NCBI GenBank assembly: GCA_029259975.1
Contig: JAJDEE010000283.1
Span: 1 to 13,010 of the forward strand
Reading direction: 5' to 3'
Length of the DNA stretch: 13,010 nucleotides
DNA from: Planctomycetota bacterium
Lineage (GTDB): Bacteria; Planctomycetota; Planctomycetia; Pirellulales; Lacipirellulaceae
In this document: piece by piece, positions 7,049-13,010 of the stretch
Numbering within the stretch: the stretch's first letter is position 1
Layout: every line of letters starts with the position of its first letter
The notes under the pieces: generated by a model
What the model was told of the DNA's origin: nothing
What the model saw: the letters and a program-made list of their open reading frames with translations, nothing else
Databases searched by the model: none
Position numbers and translations under genes: made by a program

Positions 7049-9187
7049 ATGGCTAACGACCTTACCAAACTTCGCAACATCGGCATCATCGCTCACATTG
7101 ATGCTGGCAAGACGACCGTCACTGAGCGGATGCTCTTTGTGAGTGGGTCGAAGCACCGTGCTGGCGAAGTCGATCGTGGTACGACCACCACCGACGATGA
7201 TGCCGAAGAGGCGGAACGTGGCATTACGATCTACTCGGCGTGCGTCGCCTTCTCGTGGAAAACTGTTCAGATCAATCTCATCGATACGCCGGGGCATGTC
7301 GACTTTACTGCCGAGGTGGAACGTAGCTTGCGGGTACTCGACGGGGCGGTGATTGTTTTCAGCGCTCGCGAAGGGGTCGAAGCACAGAGCGAGACGGTTT
7401 GGCGGCAGGCAAACAAATATAATGTGGCTCGTATCGCGTTTATCAATAAGCTCGACCGCGAAGGGGCCGACTTCGAGGCGGTACTCAACGAAATTCGCGA
7501 ACGGCTCGACGCAAAACCGTTGGCGTTACAGATACCGATCGGATTGGGGCCGGCGCATGTCGACAATCCGTTTCGTGGTGTGATAGATTTGATCGAAGAA
7601 AAGATGCTCACGTTTCCCGAAGGCAAAGCTGGTCGCGAGATGGTGACCGCGTCGATACCTGAGGAGCTAGCCGATAATGCCACGCTGTGGCGAGAGGAAT
7701 TGATCGGCGAGCTGTCGAACTATAGCGACGAGCTGATGGAGTTGGCGCTCGCCGAAGAGCCGATTCCTGCGAAGCTCATTCGCAAAGTGCTGCGCGAGGC
7801 GACTGTGCATCAGCAAATTCAGCCGGTGCTATGCGGATCGGCCTTGCATGGTGCTGGCGTGCAGCCGCTTCTCGACGGGGTGGTCGAGTACCTGCCCAAT
7901 CCGCTCGAAAAACCACCCGTCGAAGGAGTTGATCCCACGGGGAAAAGGGCGGCCAAAGGGAAGAAAGGCGGCAGGCGGCAGGCGGAAGATGGAGAGGACA
8001 GCGCCGAAGAGCTGCCGCTCGTGACGCGCAAGCCCGATCCCAAAGAGCCGTTTTGTGGTCTAGTGTTCAAGATTTTACCGTACAAGACGGGCGACCTTTC
8101 TTGGGTGCGGGTTTACTCGGGCACGCTCAAAGGCAACAGCCGTGTGCTCAACCCGGGCAAAGACAAAAAAGAAAATGTCGCCCAAATTTGGCAAATCCAT
8201 GCCAGCAAAAAGGAAGAGCAACTCGACTCGGCCCAGGCGGGCGACATTGTCGGCATCATCGGTTTGCGCGACTCGGTCACAGGCGATACGCTTTGTGACA
8301 CGCGTGCGCCGATCGTCCTCGAATCGATCGAATTTCCCGAGACGGTCATTACCATGGCGATCGAGCCAGAGAGTACCGCCGACAAGAAAAAGCTGGCCGA
8401 CTCGCTCGAAATGCTGCGTAAGCAAGACCCGACCTTTACGGCGAGCGAAAACGAAGAGACGGGTCAAACGCTCATCGGCGGTATGGGCGAGTTGCATCTG
8501 GAAGTGATTCAACATCGGCTAGAACGTGATTTCAAGTTGAACGTCAAAGTTCATAATCCTCGTGTTAGCTACCGCGAGACGATCAAAAACGCCGTCGAAG
8601 TCGAAGGCGAATGCAATCGCCTCATCAACGGCGTACAGCACACCGCCAAAGTCAAAGTCAGCGTCGAGCCGTTCGACACTCGCGGTGGTGGCGTGACGAT
8701 CGGCAACTCGCTCGATCACGGCCTGCCGCCCGAGATGTTGGCCGTCGTACTCGAAGAACTAGAAACGGCCGGGCAAGGCGGCGTGCTTGGTTTTCCGCTG
8801 ATGCGAGTGAAAATCCGGCTATTGAGCGGCGAGATGCACGAAACCGATTCTACGGAAGTCGCCTTCCGCACTGCTGCGTTTCTCGCGCTCGACAAAGGTT
8901 TGCGCGAGGCGGGTACTGTCTTACTCGAACCGATCATGCAGCTCGAAATCAGCACCCCCGACGCCCACGTCGGCGACCTCGTCGGCGACTTACAGCAACG
9001 CCGAGCGATCATCCACCAAACGCAAACCCGCGGCAAGCTCACCGTCCTGCATGCCGAAGCGCCACTGAAGGAACTGTTCGGCTATTCCAGCGCGATGCGA
9101 AGTTTGAGTCAAGGACGTGCCAGCTGCTCAATGACGCCAAGCAAATACGCGGCTGCGCCTGATGACGATTTGAAAAGATTTTTGTGA
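7049..9187 (+). CDS. fusA: Elongation factor G family GTPase, divergent (EF-G2-like)
   Basis: This is a 712-residue ribosomal translocase-family GTPase. All G motifs are visible: AHIDAGKTT at 15-23, switch I ERGITIYSA, DTPGHVDFT from 79, NKLD at 133-136 (canonical EF-G has NKMD) and GSAL. Domain II (VRVYSGTL), domain III (TLIGGMGELHLEV) and domain V (GDLQQRR, FGYSSAMRSLSQGRAS) follow. The domain IV tip is aberrant: where canonical EF-G reads GGRGQYGHV, this protein reads NGVQHTAKV, with Lys534 at the place of E. coli His583. A Lys/Glu-rich insertion near 298-327 separates the G domain and domain II and contains a 21-bp heptad repeat. I recall a similarly altered tip in mitochondrial EF-G2, which works in ribosome recycling, so a role in recycling rather than translocation is possible. 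There is no clear Shine-Dalgarno sequence. tuf does not follow. Confidence 0.93.
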   Translation: MANDLTKLRNIGIIAHIDAGKTTVTERMLFVSGSKHRAGEVDRGTTTTDDDAEEAERGITIYSACVAFSWKTVQINLIDTPGHVDFTAEVERSLRVLDGAVIVFSAREGVEAQSETVWRQANKYNVARIAFINKLDREGADFEAVLNEIRERLDAKPLALQIPIGLGPAHVDNPFRGVIDLIEEKMLTFPEGKAGREMVTASIPEELADNATLWREELIGELSNYSDELMELALAEEPIPAKLIRKVLREATVHQQIQPVLCGSALHGAGVQPLLDGVVEYLPNPLEKPPVEGVDPTGKRAAKGKKGGRRQAEDGEDSAEELPLVTRKPDPKEPFCGLVFKILPYKTGDLSWVRVYSGTLKGNSRVLNPGKDKKENVAQIWQIHASKKEEQLDSAQAGDIVGIIGLRDSVTGDTLCDTRAPIVLESIEFPETVITMAIEPESTADKKKLADSLEMLRKQDPTFTASENEETGQTLIGGMGELHLEVIQHRLERDFKLNVKVHNPRVSYRETIKNAVEVEGECNRLINGVQHTAKVKVSVEPFDTRGGGVTIGNSLDHGLPPEMLAVVLEELETAGQGGVLGFPLMRVKIRLLSGEMHETDSTEVAFRTAAFLALDKGLREAGTVLLEPIMQLEISTPDAHVGDLVGDLQQRRAIIHQTQTRGKLTVLHAEAPLKELFGYSSAMRSLSQGRASCSMTPSKYAAAPDDDLKRFL
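7967..7987 (+). repeat. Three 7-bp repeats inside the fusA coding sequence
   Basis: GGCGGCA occurs twice in tandem, followed by GGCGGAA. Three heptads make 21 bp, so the array keeps the reading frame and encodes part of a Gly/Arg/Gln-rich stretch between the G domain and domain II. It lies in the lineage-specific insertion, where extra length is likely tolerated. Confidence 0.6.
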
Positions 9188-9194
9188 GACGCGA

Positions 9195-9419
9195 TTATTG
9201 CTGATGACGCTGAGCGAGGATTGTTTCTAATTCAGTAATTCGCATCTTCTCAACCGCTAGCAGCGGCATTTTGGACGGTTTGCGTCTGGGACGGCATCTC
9301 GAATCGTAGGCTGATCCTGTCGTGACGGAATCAGCTGAAACAGAACGTTTCGCTTCATAGGTGGGAGTGGACACACTTAACGGCCCCCTCTTTTCATCGG
9401 ATTCGTCAATAGCAACCAT
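9195..9419 (-). CDS. Possible small protein overlapping the 3' end of the URO-D gene
   Basis: This is a 74-codon open frame whose ATG overlaps the last 14 bases of the URO-D-like gene, an arrangement compatible with translational coupling. The product is basic and Ser/Arg-rich in the middle (SRCRPRRKPSKM) and ends in a helix-prone stretch (AVEKMRITELETILAQRH). I recognise no domain, signal peptide or membrane segment. Two inverted repeats lie inside it: CCGCT/AGCGG at 9254-9266, and a longer GCTGAT/ATCAGC structure at 9310-9335. These may instead mark this stretch as the non-coding space between two convergent genes. Coding is roughly as likely as not. Confidence 0.3.
   Translation of the reverse strand: MVAIDESDEKRGPLSVSTPTYEAKRSVSADSVTTGSAYDSRCRPRRKPSKMPLLAVEKMRITELETILAQRHQQ
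9254..9273 (+). terminator. Weak hairpin downstream of fusA
   Basis: CCGCT and AGCGG form a perfect five-pair stem with a three-base loop, followed by CATTTTGG. It lies 67 bp after the fusA stop codon in the space converging with a - strand gene. The T tract is short, so the call is tentative. Confidence 0.25.
9310..9335. repeat. Bulged inverted repeat between convergent genes
   Basis: GCTGATCC and GGAATCAGC pair over eight positions with one bulged A, and two more inner pairs can form around a CGTG loop. There is no T tract on either side, so a classical intrinsic terminator is not indicated. It may be a Rho-independent pause site, or chance. Confidence 0.3.
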
Positions 9420-10590
9420 GTTCGAGAACGATCTGACTCATTGTCTCTAGTAGTTCAGGTCTCACGGCTGGTGCGATCGAGCAGGCAGAGCTGAGGATAT
9501 AGCCGCCGCGCGGTTTCGCCACTTGCAAACGGTGCATGACCGACTGACGGACTTTTTCTTCGTCGCCGTAGAGAAATGTGTGCACCGGGTCAAGATTCCC
9601 CTTAATGAAGGCTTGGCCATTTAACTGCTCGACGGCTTGTTCCAGTTCAACGGTCCCAAGCGGAGGCGGATCGAGCGTATCAATGCCGTTGGTGCCAGTC
9701 GCGAGCATCAGGTCGAGTCGATCGCCTATCGCGCCGCAGGTGTGCGTATAAACTTTCAGATTGGGGAATTCGCTTTGCACGTCGCTAATCACTTGTTTTT
9801 CATAAGGCAACACAAATGTTGCGTAATCTTCGCGAGAAATCAGTCCTCCTCCTGCAAATGCGGAAGAGATCAGAATCGCATCGACCCCCGCTGCAGCTTG
9901 CCTTTTCGCAAGGTCAGTTGCTCCAAGGGTCAATCGTTCGAGAATGGCATGAGATTTACCCGGATCATCCAGTAAGCCCATCAACGCATATTCATAATTC
10001 AACAACTCCAAAAACTGAGAGAAGGGGCTGAAAATCTCGGAGTGAACAGACGTAGCATCCCCCACTTTGTTTTTGACCAGCCGAATCGTCTCATCGTGAA
10101 ACGGTGGAAAGAAGTCCTCGAATGGGCGAGGTTCGGGATCAAACCCCCAAGAGTAAGGGTAGGTGATGCCGGATAGGTCCCAAGGCTCAACGTACCAAAG
10201 TGTTTCTGGATCGACTTGCTCAAAGGTCGGAAAAAAGCGTGAGCCATCAGACTGGAAGTAGTGCGCACAATCGTCGTCAGGGATTCGCGTGTAGTTGCCA
10301 TTCTTCCACCAAACCCACGTTTCTCGTTCAGCGTCTTTCCGTTGGACTCGATCGATATGCTTCTCGAACTCGGGGTCACGCCCAGGAATGTTGACCAAGA
10401 TGCCATCGAACTGATATCGTTGTTGCATTTGAACCAGTGCGTCGGCAAGAGCTTCGCTGCGGAACCAGATATCCATCGGGGATGGATCGGCATACAGAAA
10501 GTAGTGCCCTACGGAGAGTTGACAGAATACAGGCACCCGATCCGGGATACCTAACTCCATAGCTATTCTTACTCGTTCTTTTCCAGTCAT
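9406..10590 (-). CDS. URO-D-fold protein, predicted zinc-dependent (corrinoid-type) methyltransferase
   Basis: This 394-residue protein belongs to the uroporphyrinogen decarboxylase superfamily. It opens with TGKERVRIAMELGIPDRVPV, the usual family start. Later it shows the THTCG, GIDTLDPPP and FIKGNLDPVHTF blocks. His283-x-Cys285 and Cys370 reproduce the H-x-C-x(n)-C zinc site of MtaA/CmuA methyltransferases, in which zinc activates a thiol methyl acceptor. Genuine HemE lacks this site and starts with an arginine-rich decarboxylase motif that is absent here. I therefore infer a methyltransferase-like enzyme with unknown substrate. No corrinoid protein or partner methyltransferase is visible nearby. 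No clear Shine-Dalgarno sequence precedes the ATG, and a TGATCGATCA palindrome overlaps its first base. It converges on fusA and diverges from the TPR gene. Confidence 0.85.
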   Translation of the reverse strand: MTGKERVRIAMELGIPDRVPVFCQLSVGHYFLYADPSPMDIWFRSEALADALVQMQQRYQFDGILVNIPGRDPEFEKHIDRVQRKDAERETWVWWKNGNYTRIPDDDCAHYFQSDGSRFFPTFEQVDPETLWYVEPWDLSGITYPYSWGFDPEPRPFEDFFPPFHDETIRLVKNKVGDATSVHSEIFSPFSQFLELLNYEYALMGLLDDPGKSHAILERLTLGATDLAKRQAAAGVDAILISSAFAGGGLISREDYATFVLPYEKQVISDVQSEFPNLKVYTHTCGAIGDRLDLMLATGTNGIDTLDPPPLGTVELEQAVEQLNGQAFIKGNLDPVHTFLYGDEEKVRQSVMHRLQVAKPRGGYILSSACSIAPAVRPELLETMSQIVLEHGCY

Positions 10591-11181
10591 GATCGATCAC
10601 AATGGGTCATACCGAGAGGGTTCGTGTGTCTATGTCCTCAAGATCAACTTGGTAAGTCGGGGTTCCTGACAAAATCTAATAACGAGTGCCCCTCCGAAAG
10701 TTGGATTGGGCCTCTAATTTCCGACGAAATAAGAAGTTATCCGATTTTAGCGGCTGATTTTAGTGGACAATCGTATCGTTTTCGCCTTCAGCTTAGGCTC
10801 GACAGTGGGACCGCCCCACCACCATCAACCCTACACAAAATCCTAAAGGTTTCGACTAAAGGCGTGGCTTTCAGACCCATCGCAAAGACAATGAAAGCGG
10901 CTTTCATGAAATTGACCGACTGCAGTACCGCATTGTTACGTTTCGAGCCTTTCGACACTCGTACCGTATCACTCCCCGTTTGCGCTCAGGCATGCCGAGA
11001 AACAGCACGTCAACTTCTCTGCTAGCAGTGCCAGCTCCTGCCAGTCAATATCGGCTGACTTTTCCGATTGTTCTGGTTATTTCGATTGCAGTGGCGTTAC
11101 GGGCGGGTCCGATATTTAGAACCGAGGCGCGGATTTTATCTTGCGCCGGCCGATTCGCTCATCTCTTCGGATATTCAGAAC
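10591..11181. other. Intergenic region of about 590 bp without a convincing gene
   Basis: This stretch separates two divergent genes and should contain both their promoters, but I cannot fix either by consensus. It contains a GATTTTAG(C/T)GG direct repeat (10743-10753 and 10756-10766), a short GTGGG/CCCAC hairpin (10805-10819), and a strong 17-bp palindrome at 10891-10907. A 133-codon frame at 10624-11025 starts at GTG and has no recognisable protein character, so it is not annotated as a gene. Confidence 0.5.
10891..10907. promoter_or_regulatory. Perfect palindrome, candidate operator
   Basis: ATGAAAGC and GCTTTCAT are exact inverted repeats separated by one G. A further GGCTTTCA half-site lies at 10866-10873, 33 bp upstream of the matching arm and in the same orientation. 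The position, between two divergent genes, suits a binding site for a dimeric regulator. It could also form a hairpin in RNA. No regulator gene is nearby. Confidence 0.35.
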
Positions 11182-12846
11182 ATGGACGTCAAACTCACCA
11201 CACGATCTGCTTGGATAGGGTCTCTCGCGCTGGCCCTTTTGCTTGGTAGCGATTCGATGACGCTAGCTGACGAAGCTACCGCTTCGGACTCCAAGGAAGT
11301 GTCGGCGGCGATTTTTATAAGCGATGACGGTATCAGCGATGAAGAAACAAGCGCGTCTCCCGCGATCCCGCAGTCGGCAAAAGGTTCAGTAGTGTTTATC
11401 GAAGACACGCCTGCCCAAGCTCCTGTTAGCCGAGCGACGATCAATCGCGCCGTTGTCACATCGAATCCTGCCACATTGGCATTCGGGGCAAAAACCGTTG
11501 ACGCCAAACCAACCACAGCTCGTGGCGATTTAAAAGTCATTGCCAATCCACAACAATCCACTGCTTTGAAAACCATTGCTATGGAAATTGATCGGCCCGT
11601 GGAGACCGAGCGGCCATTGCCCAACCAGACACCACCCGTACAGCAGCCGACAGTCCGCAAAATGGTCACCGCCGAGCTGGTTGCCAAACCATTTGAACGA
11701 GAGCAGCTAGGCGATATCCAAATCGCAGTTCACAACAAGTCCATTGCTCCAGCCGTTGCTCCAGCCGTTGCTCCAGCCATTGCTCCAGCCATTGCTCCAG
11801 AAATTGCTCCAGAAATTGTTCCAGAAATTGCTGCTCCTACGGCAAAAACACCTTCGGTAGTTCGCTTGTTGATCGATGCGCACCAGCATTCGCACGAGGC
11901 AAAAGCAGTGTCCGACTATTCGCAAATCGTACAACAATGCGCCGAGGCCATCGACCTTGGTGCTAAGGGCGACCAGCGTAGCTTTGCCCGTCAACTTTCT
12001 TCGTGGGCATTGAATCGTCGCGGGCAAATTCGTCTTGATGAAGGTGAGCTAGATATTGCCAAAGCCGACTTTCTAGCAGCCCTAGACTTCCATCCTCGTA
12101 ACTGGCGGGCAATGCACAATCAGGGCGTGATATTCGCGCAGTCGAACCAGTTTGCCGAAGCATTCGACGATTTCAACCAAGTCATACAACTGAACCCCAA
12201 ATATGCCAAAGCCTATGCAAACCGCGCTACGCTTTACGTACAAGCAAAAGACCTGCAGGCGGCGATCAAGGACTACGAACAAGCAATCGAACGCGACAAG
12301 AACCTCGCTACAGCCTACGTCGGCTTGGGACGCGTGTGTCACATGCTGGGTCGCTGGGATGACGCCATCGAATATTTTACGACCGCCGTGCAACTTGAGC
12401 CAACGAGCGCGAGCGTTATTTGCAGTCGAGGTGATTTGCACGCCGACATGGGTCTCTACGGCGAGGCGTTGGCCGACTATGCACGAACGATCGAACTCGA
12501 TCCGGAGTTTGCCCATGCTTATCGCAACGGTGCTTGGCTCTTAGCTACCTGTCCAGACGAGCGTTTTCGTGATCCTGAAAATGCTATTTTGGGTGCGAGA
12601 CAAGCGCTGGAGTGTAGCTACGGCGAGCAACACGTCGCTCTTGATACGCTGGCGGCAGCGTTTGCTAGCGATGGCCAATTCGAGCAGGCGATCGCTATGG
12701 TCACGCAAGCTGTCGACCTCGCACCCGAAGATGCCAAGTTCTCGTATCTCACGCGTTTGCAGCTCTATCAAGGTAGCCAGCCGTTCCGCACCGAGCCGGT
12801 CGGCGACGTTTCGCAGGCGACTTACGAAGTGAGTGATCAAGAATAG
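11182..12846 (+). CDS. Exported TPR-repeat protein
   Basis: This is a 554-residue protein from the ATG at 11182. I prefer this start to an in-frame TTG at 11068 because it gives a clean signal peptide: basic n-region, hydrophobic core WIGSLALALLLG, and probable cleavage after TLA (residue 29). Residues 30 to about 225 are disordered-looking and rich in Ala, Pro, Thr and Val. They include seven tandem four-residue units of the form [IV]-[AV]-P-[AE] at 188-215. From about 274 there are TPR units of 34 residues: 274-307, 308-341 (ending LNPKY), 342-375, 376-409 (QLEPTS) and 410-443 (ELDPEF). An AWLLATCPDERFRD block and a final TPR follow. TPR arrays bind proteins, so this is probably a periplasmic scaffold, with unknown partner. 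No Shine-Dalgarno sequence is evident. Confidence 0.85.
   Translation: MDVKLTTRSAWIGSLALALLLGSDSMTLADEATASDSKEVSAAIFISDDGISDEETSASPAIPQSAKGSVVFIEDTPAQAPVSRATINRAVVTSNPATLAFGAKTVDAKPTTARGDLKVIANPQQSTALKTIAMEIDRPVETERPLPNQTPPVQQPTVRKMVTAELVAKPFEREQLGDIQIAVHNKSIAPAVAPAVAPAIAPAIAPEIAPEIVPEIAAPTAKTPSVVRLLIDAHQHSHEAKAVSDYSQIVQQCAEAIDLGAKGDQRSFARQLSSWALNRRGQIRLDEGELDIAKADFLAALDFHPRNWRAMHNQGVIFAQSNQFAEAFDDFNQVIQLNPKYAKAYANRATLYVQAKDLQAAIKDYEQAIERDKNLATAYVGLGRVCHMLGRWDDAIEYFTTAVQLEPTSASVICSRGDLHADMGLYGEALADYARTIELDPEFAHAYRNGAWLLATCPDERFRDPENAILGARQALECSYGEQHVALDTLAAAFASDGQFEQAIAMVTQAVDLAPEDAKFSYLTRLQLYQGSQPFRTEPVGDVSQATYEVSDQE
11743..11826 (+). repeat. 12-bp tandem repeat within the TPR gene
   Basis: Seven copies of (A/G)TTG(C/T)TCCAG(CC/AA) follow without gaps. 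The first four end in CC (Ala) and the last three in AA (Glu), so the array looks like two successive expansions. It keeps frame and encodes an Ala-Pro hinge between the signal peptide region and the TPR domain. A partial eighth copy follows. Confidence 0.9.
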
Positions 12847-12883
12847 CCTCTGGCTCTGCCGGGGGATTGCACTGTTGTACCGG

Positions 12884-13010
12884 CTACATCAATTGCCACT
12901 GGTCGAACCACACGACGTAGATGCCTAGCAGCAGATTCGTCACGGCGTGGGCGGCGACGCAATCCCAGATATTTTTGGTGTGGACCATTAGCCAGGTGAC
13001 CATGCTGAAC
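12884..13010 (-). CDS. CPBP-family (CAAX-like) membrane protease, C-terminal end only
   Basis: The last 41 codons of a gene entering the window from the right read through a hydrophobic segment with HAVTN (residues 21-25 of the fragment). This H-x-x-x-N pattern matches the last conserved motif of CPBP/CAAX-type intramembrane metalloproteases. It is followed by LLLGIYVVWFDQWQLM and the stop codon. The ending resembles the CAAX-protease-related proteins found with exosortase systems, though that link is only an impression from a short fragment. The stop codon lies 37 bp from the convergent TPR gene. The start, the other membrane segments and the EExxR motif are outside the window. Confidence 0.6.
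   Translation of the reverse strand, partial: FSMVTWLMVHTKNIWDCVAAHAVTNLLLGIYVVWFDQWQLM

Noticed and set aside
9406..10590. Calling the URO-D-fold gene hemE
   Set aside because: It lacks the arginine-rich N-terminal HemE motif and has a His-x-Cys...Cys zinc site typical of the methyltransferase branch.
10590..10599. TGATCGATCA palindrome at the URO-D start codon as an operator
   Set aside because: GATC-type 10-bp palindromes are common, and it overlaps the start codon without other supporting half-sites.
10624..11025. 133-codon open frame in the intergenic region
   Set aside because: It starts at GTG without a ribosome-binding site, has irregular composition with no recognisable domain, and runs across the palindrome that looks regulatory.
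11068..11181. TTG start for the TPR protein
   Set aside because: It would add 38 residues ahead of a well-formed signal peptide and bury it.
11743..11826. CRISPR-like array
   Set aside because: The 12-bp units are contiguous, have no spacers and are in frame in a coding region.

Overview
The window reads as a chromosomal piece of a planctomycete, most likely of the Pirellulales group. This rests on several weak signs taken together. TPR protein 11182-12846 ends in an AWLLATCPDERFRD block of a kind I associate with planctomycetes. Most starts lack a clear Shine-Dalgarno (SD) sequence. The EF-G has a divergent domain IV. No single marker proves the lineage, and there is no rRNA in the window to test it.

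Layout. Positions 1-9187 on the + strand hold a fused rpoBC/str gene cluster: the 3' third of rpoB, complete rpoC, rpsL (S12), rpsG (S7) and a fusA-type EF-G. This rpoB-rpoC-rpsL-rpsG-fusA order is the ancestral one also kept in Gram-positives, but tuf does not follow fusA. A sigma70-like promoter candidate lies before rpsL. The spacers on both sides of rpsG carry degenerate 7-bp tandem repeats, and the one after rpsG also holds two inverted repeats, one of them terminator-like. A complete URO-D-fold protein with a methyltransferase-type zinc motif lies at 9406-10590 on the - strand, with a doubtful 74-codon ORF overlapping its 3' end. A region of about 590 bp without a convincing gene (10591-11181) separates it from a secreted TPR protein (+ strand, 11182-12846). 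The window closes on the C-terminus of a CPBP-type membrane protein on the - strand.

How it works together. The first five genes supply the two large RNA polymerase subunits, two 30S proteins and a translocase-family GTPase, so this is a core transcription/translation locus. The URO-D protein, the TPR protein and the CPBP fragment look like unrelated neighbours. The points most worth a second look are: (1) S12 has Arg at position 88, a substitution known to give streptomycin resistance elsewhere; (2) the EF-G encoded in the str cluster lacks the canonical domain IV tip motif, including the catalytically important His, and resembles recycling-type EF-G2 proteins; (3) 7-bp repeats occur at three places in the cluster, one of them inside the fusA coding sequence. 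I found no phage, CRISPR or IS element, and no clearly new multi-gene system.
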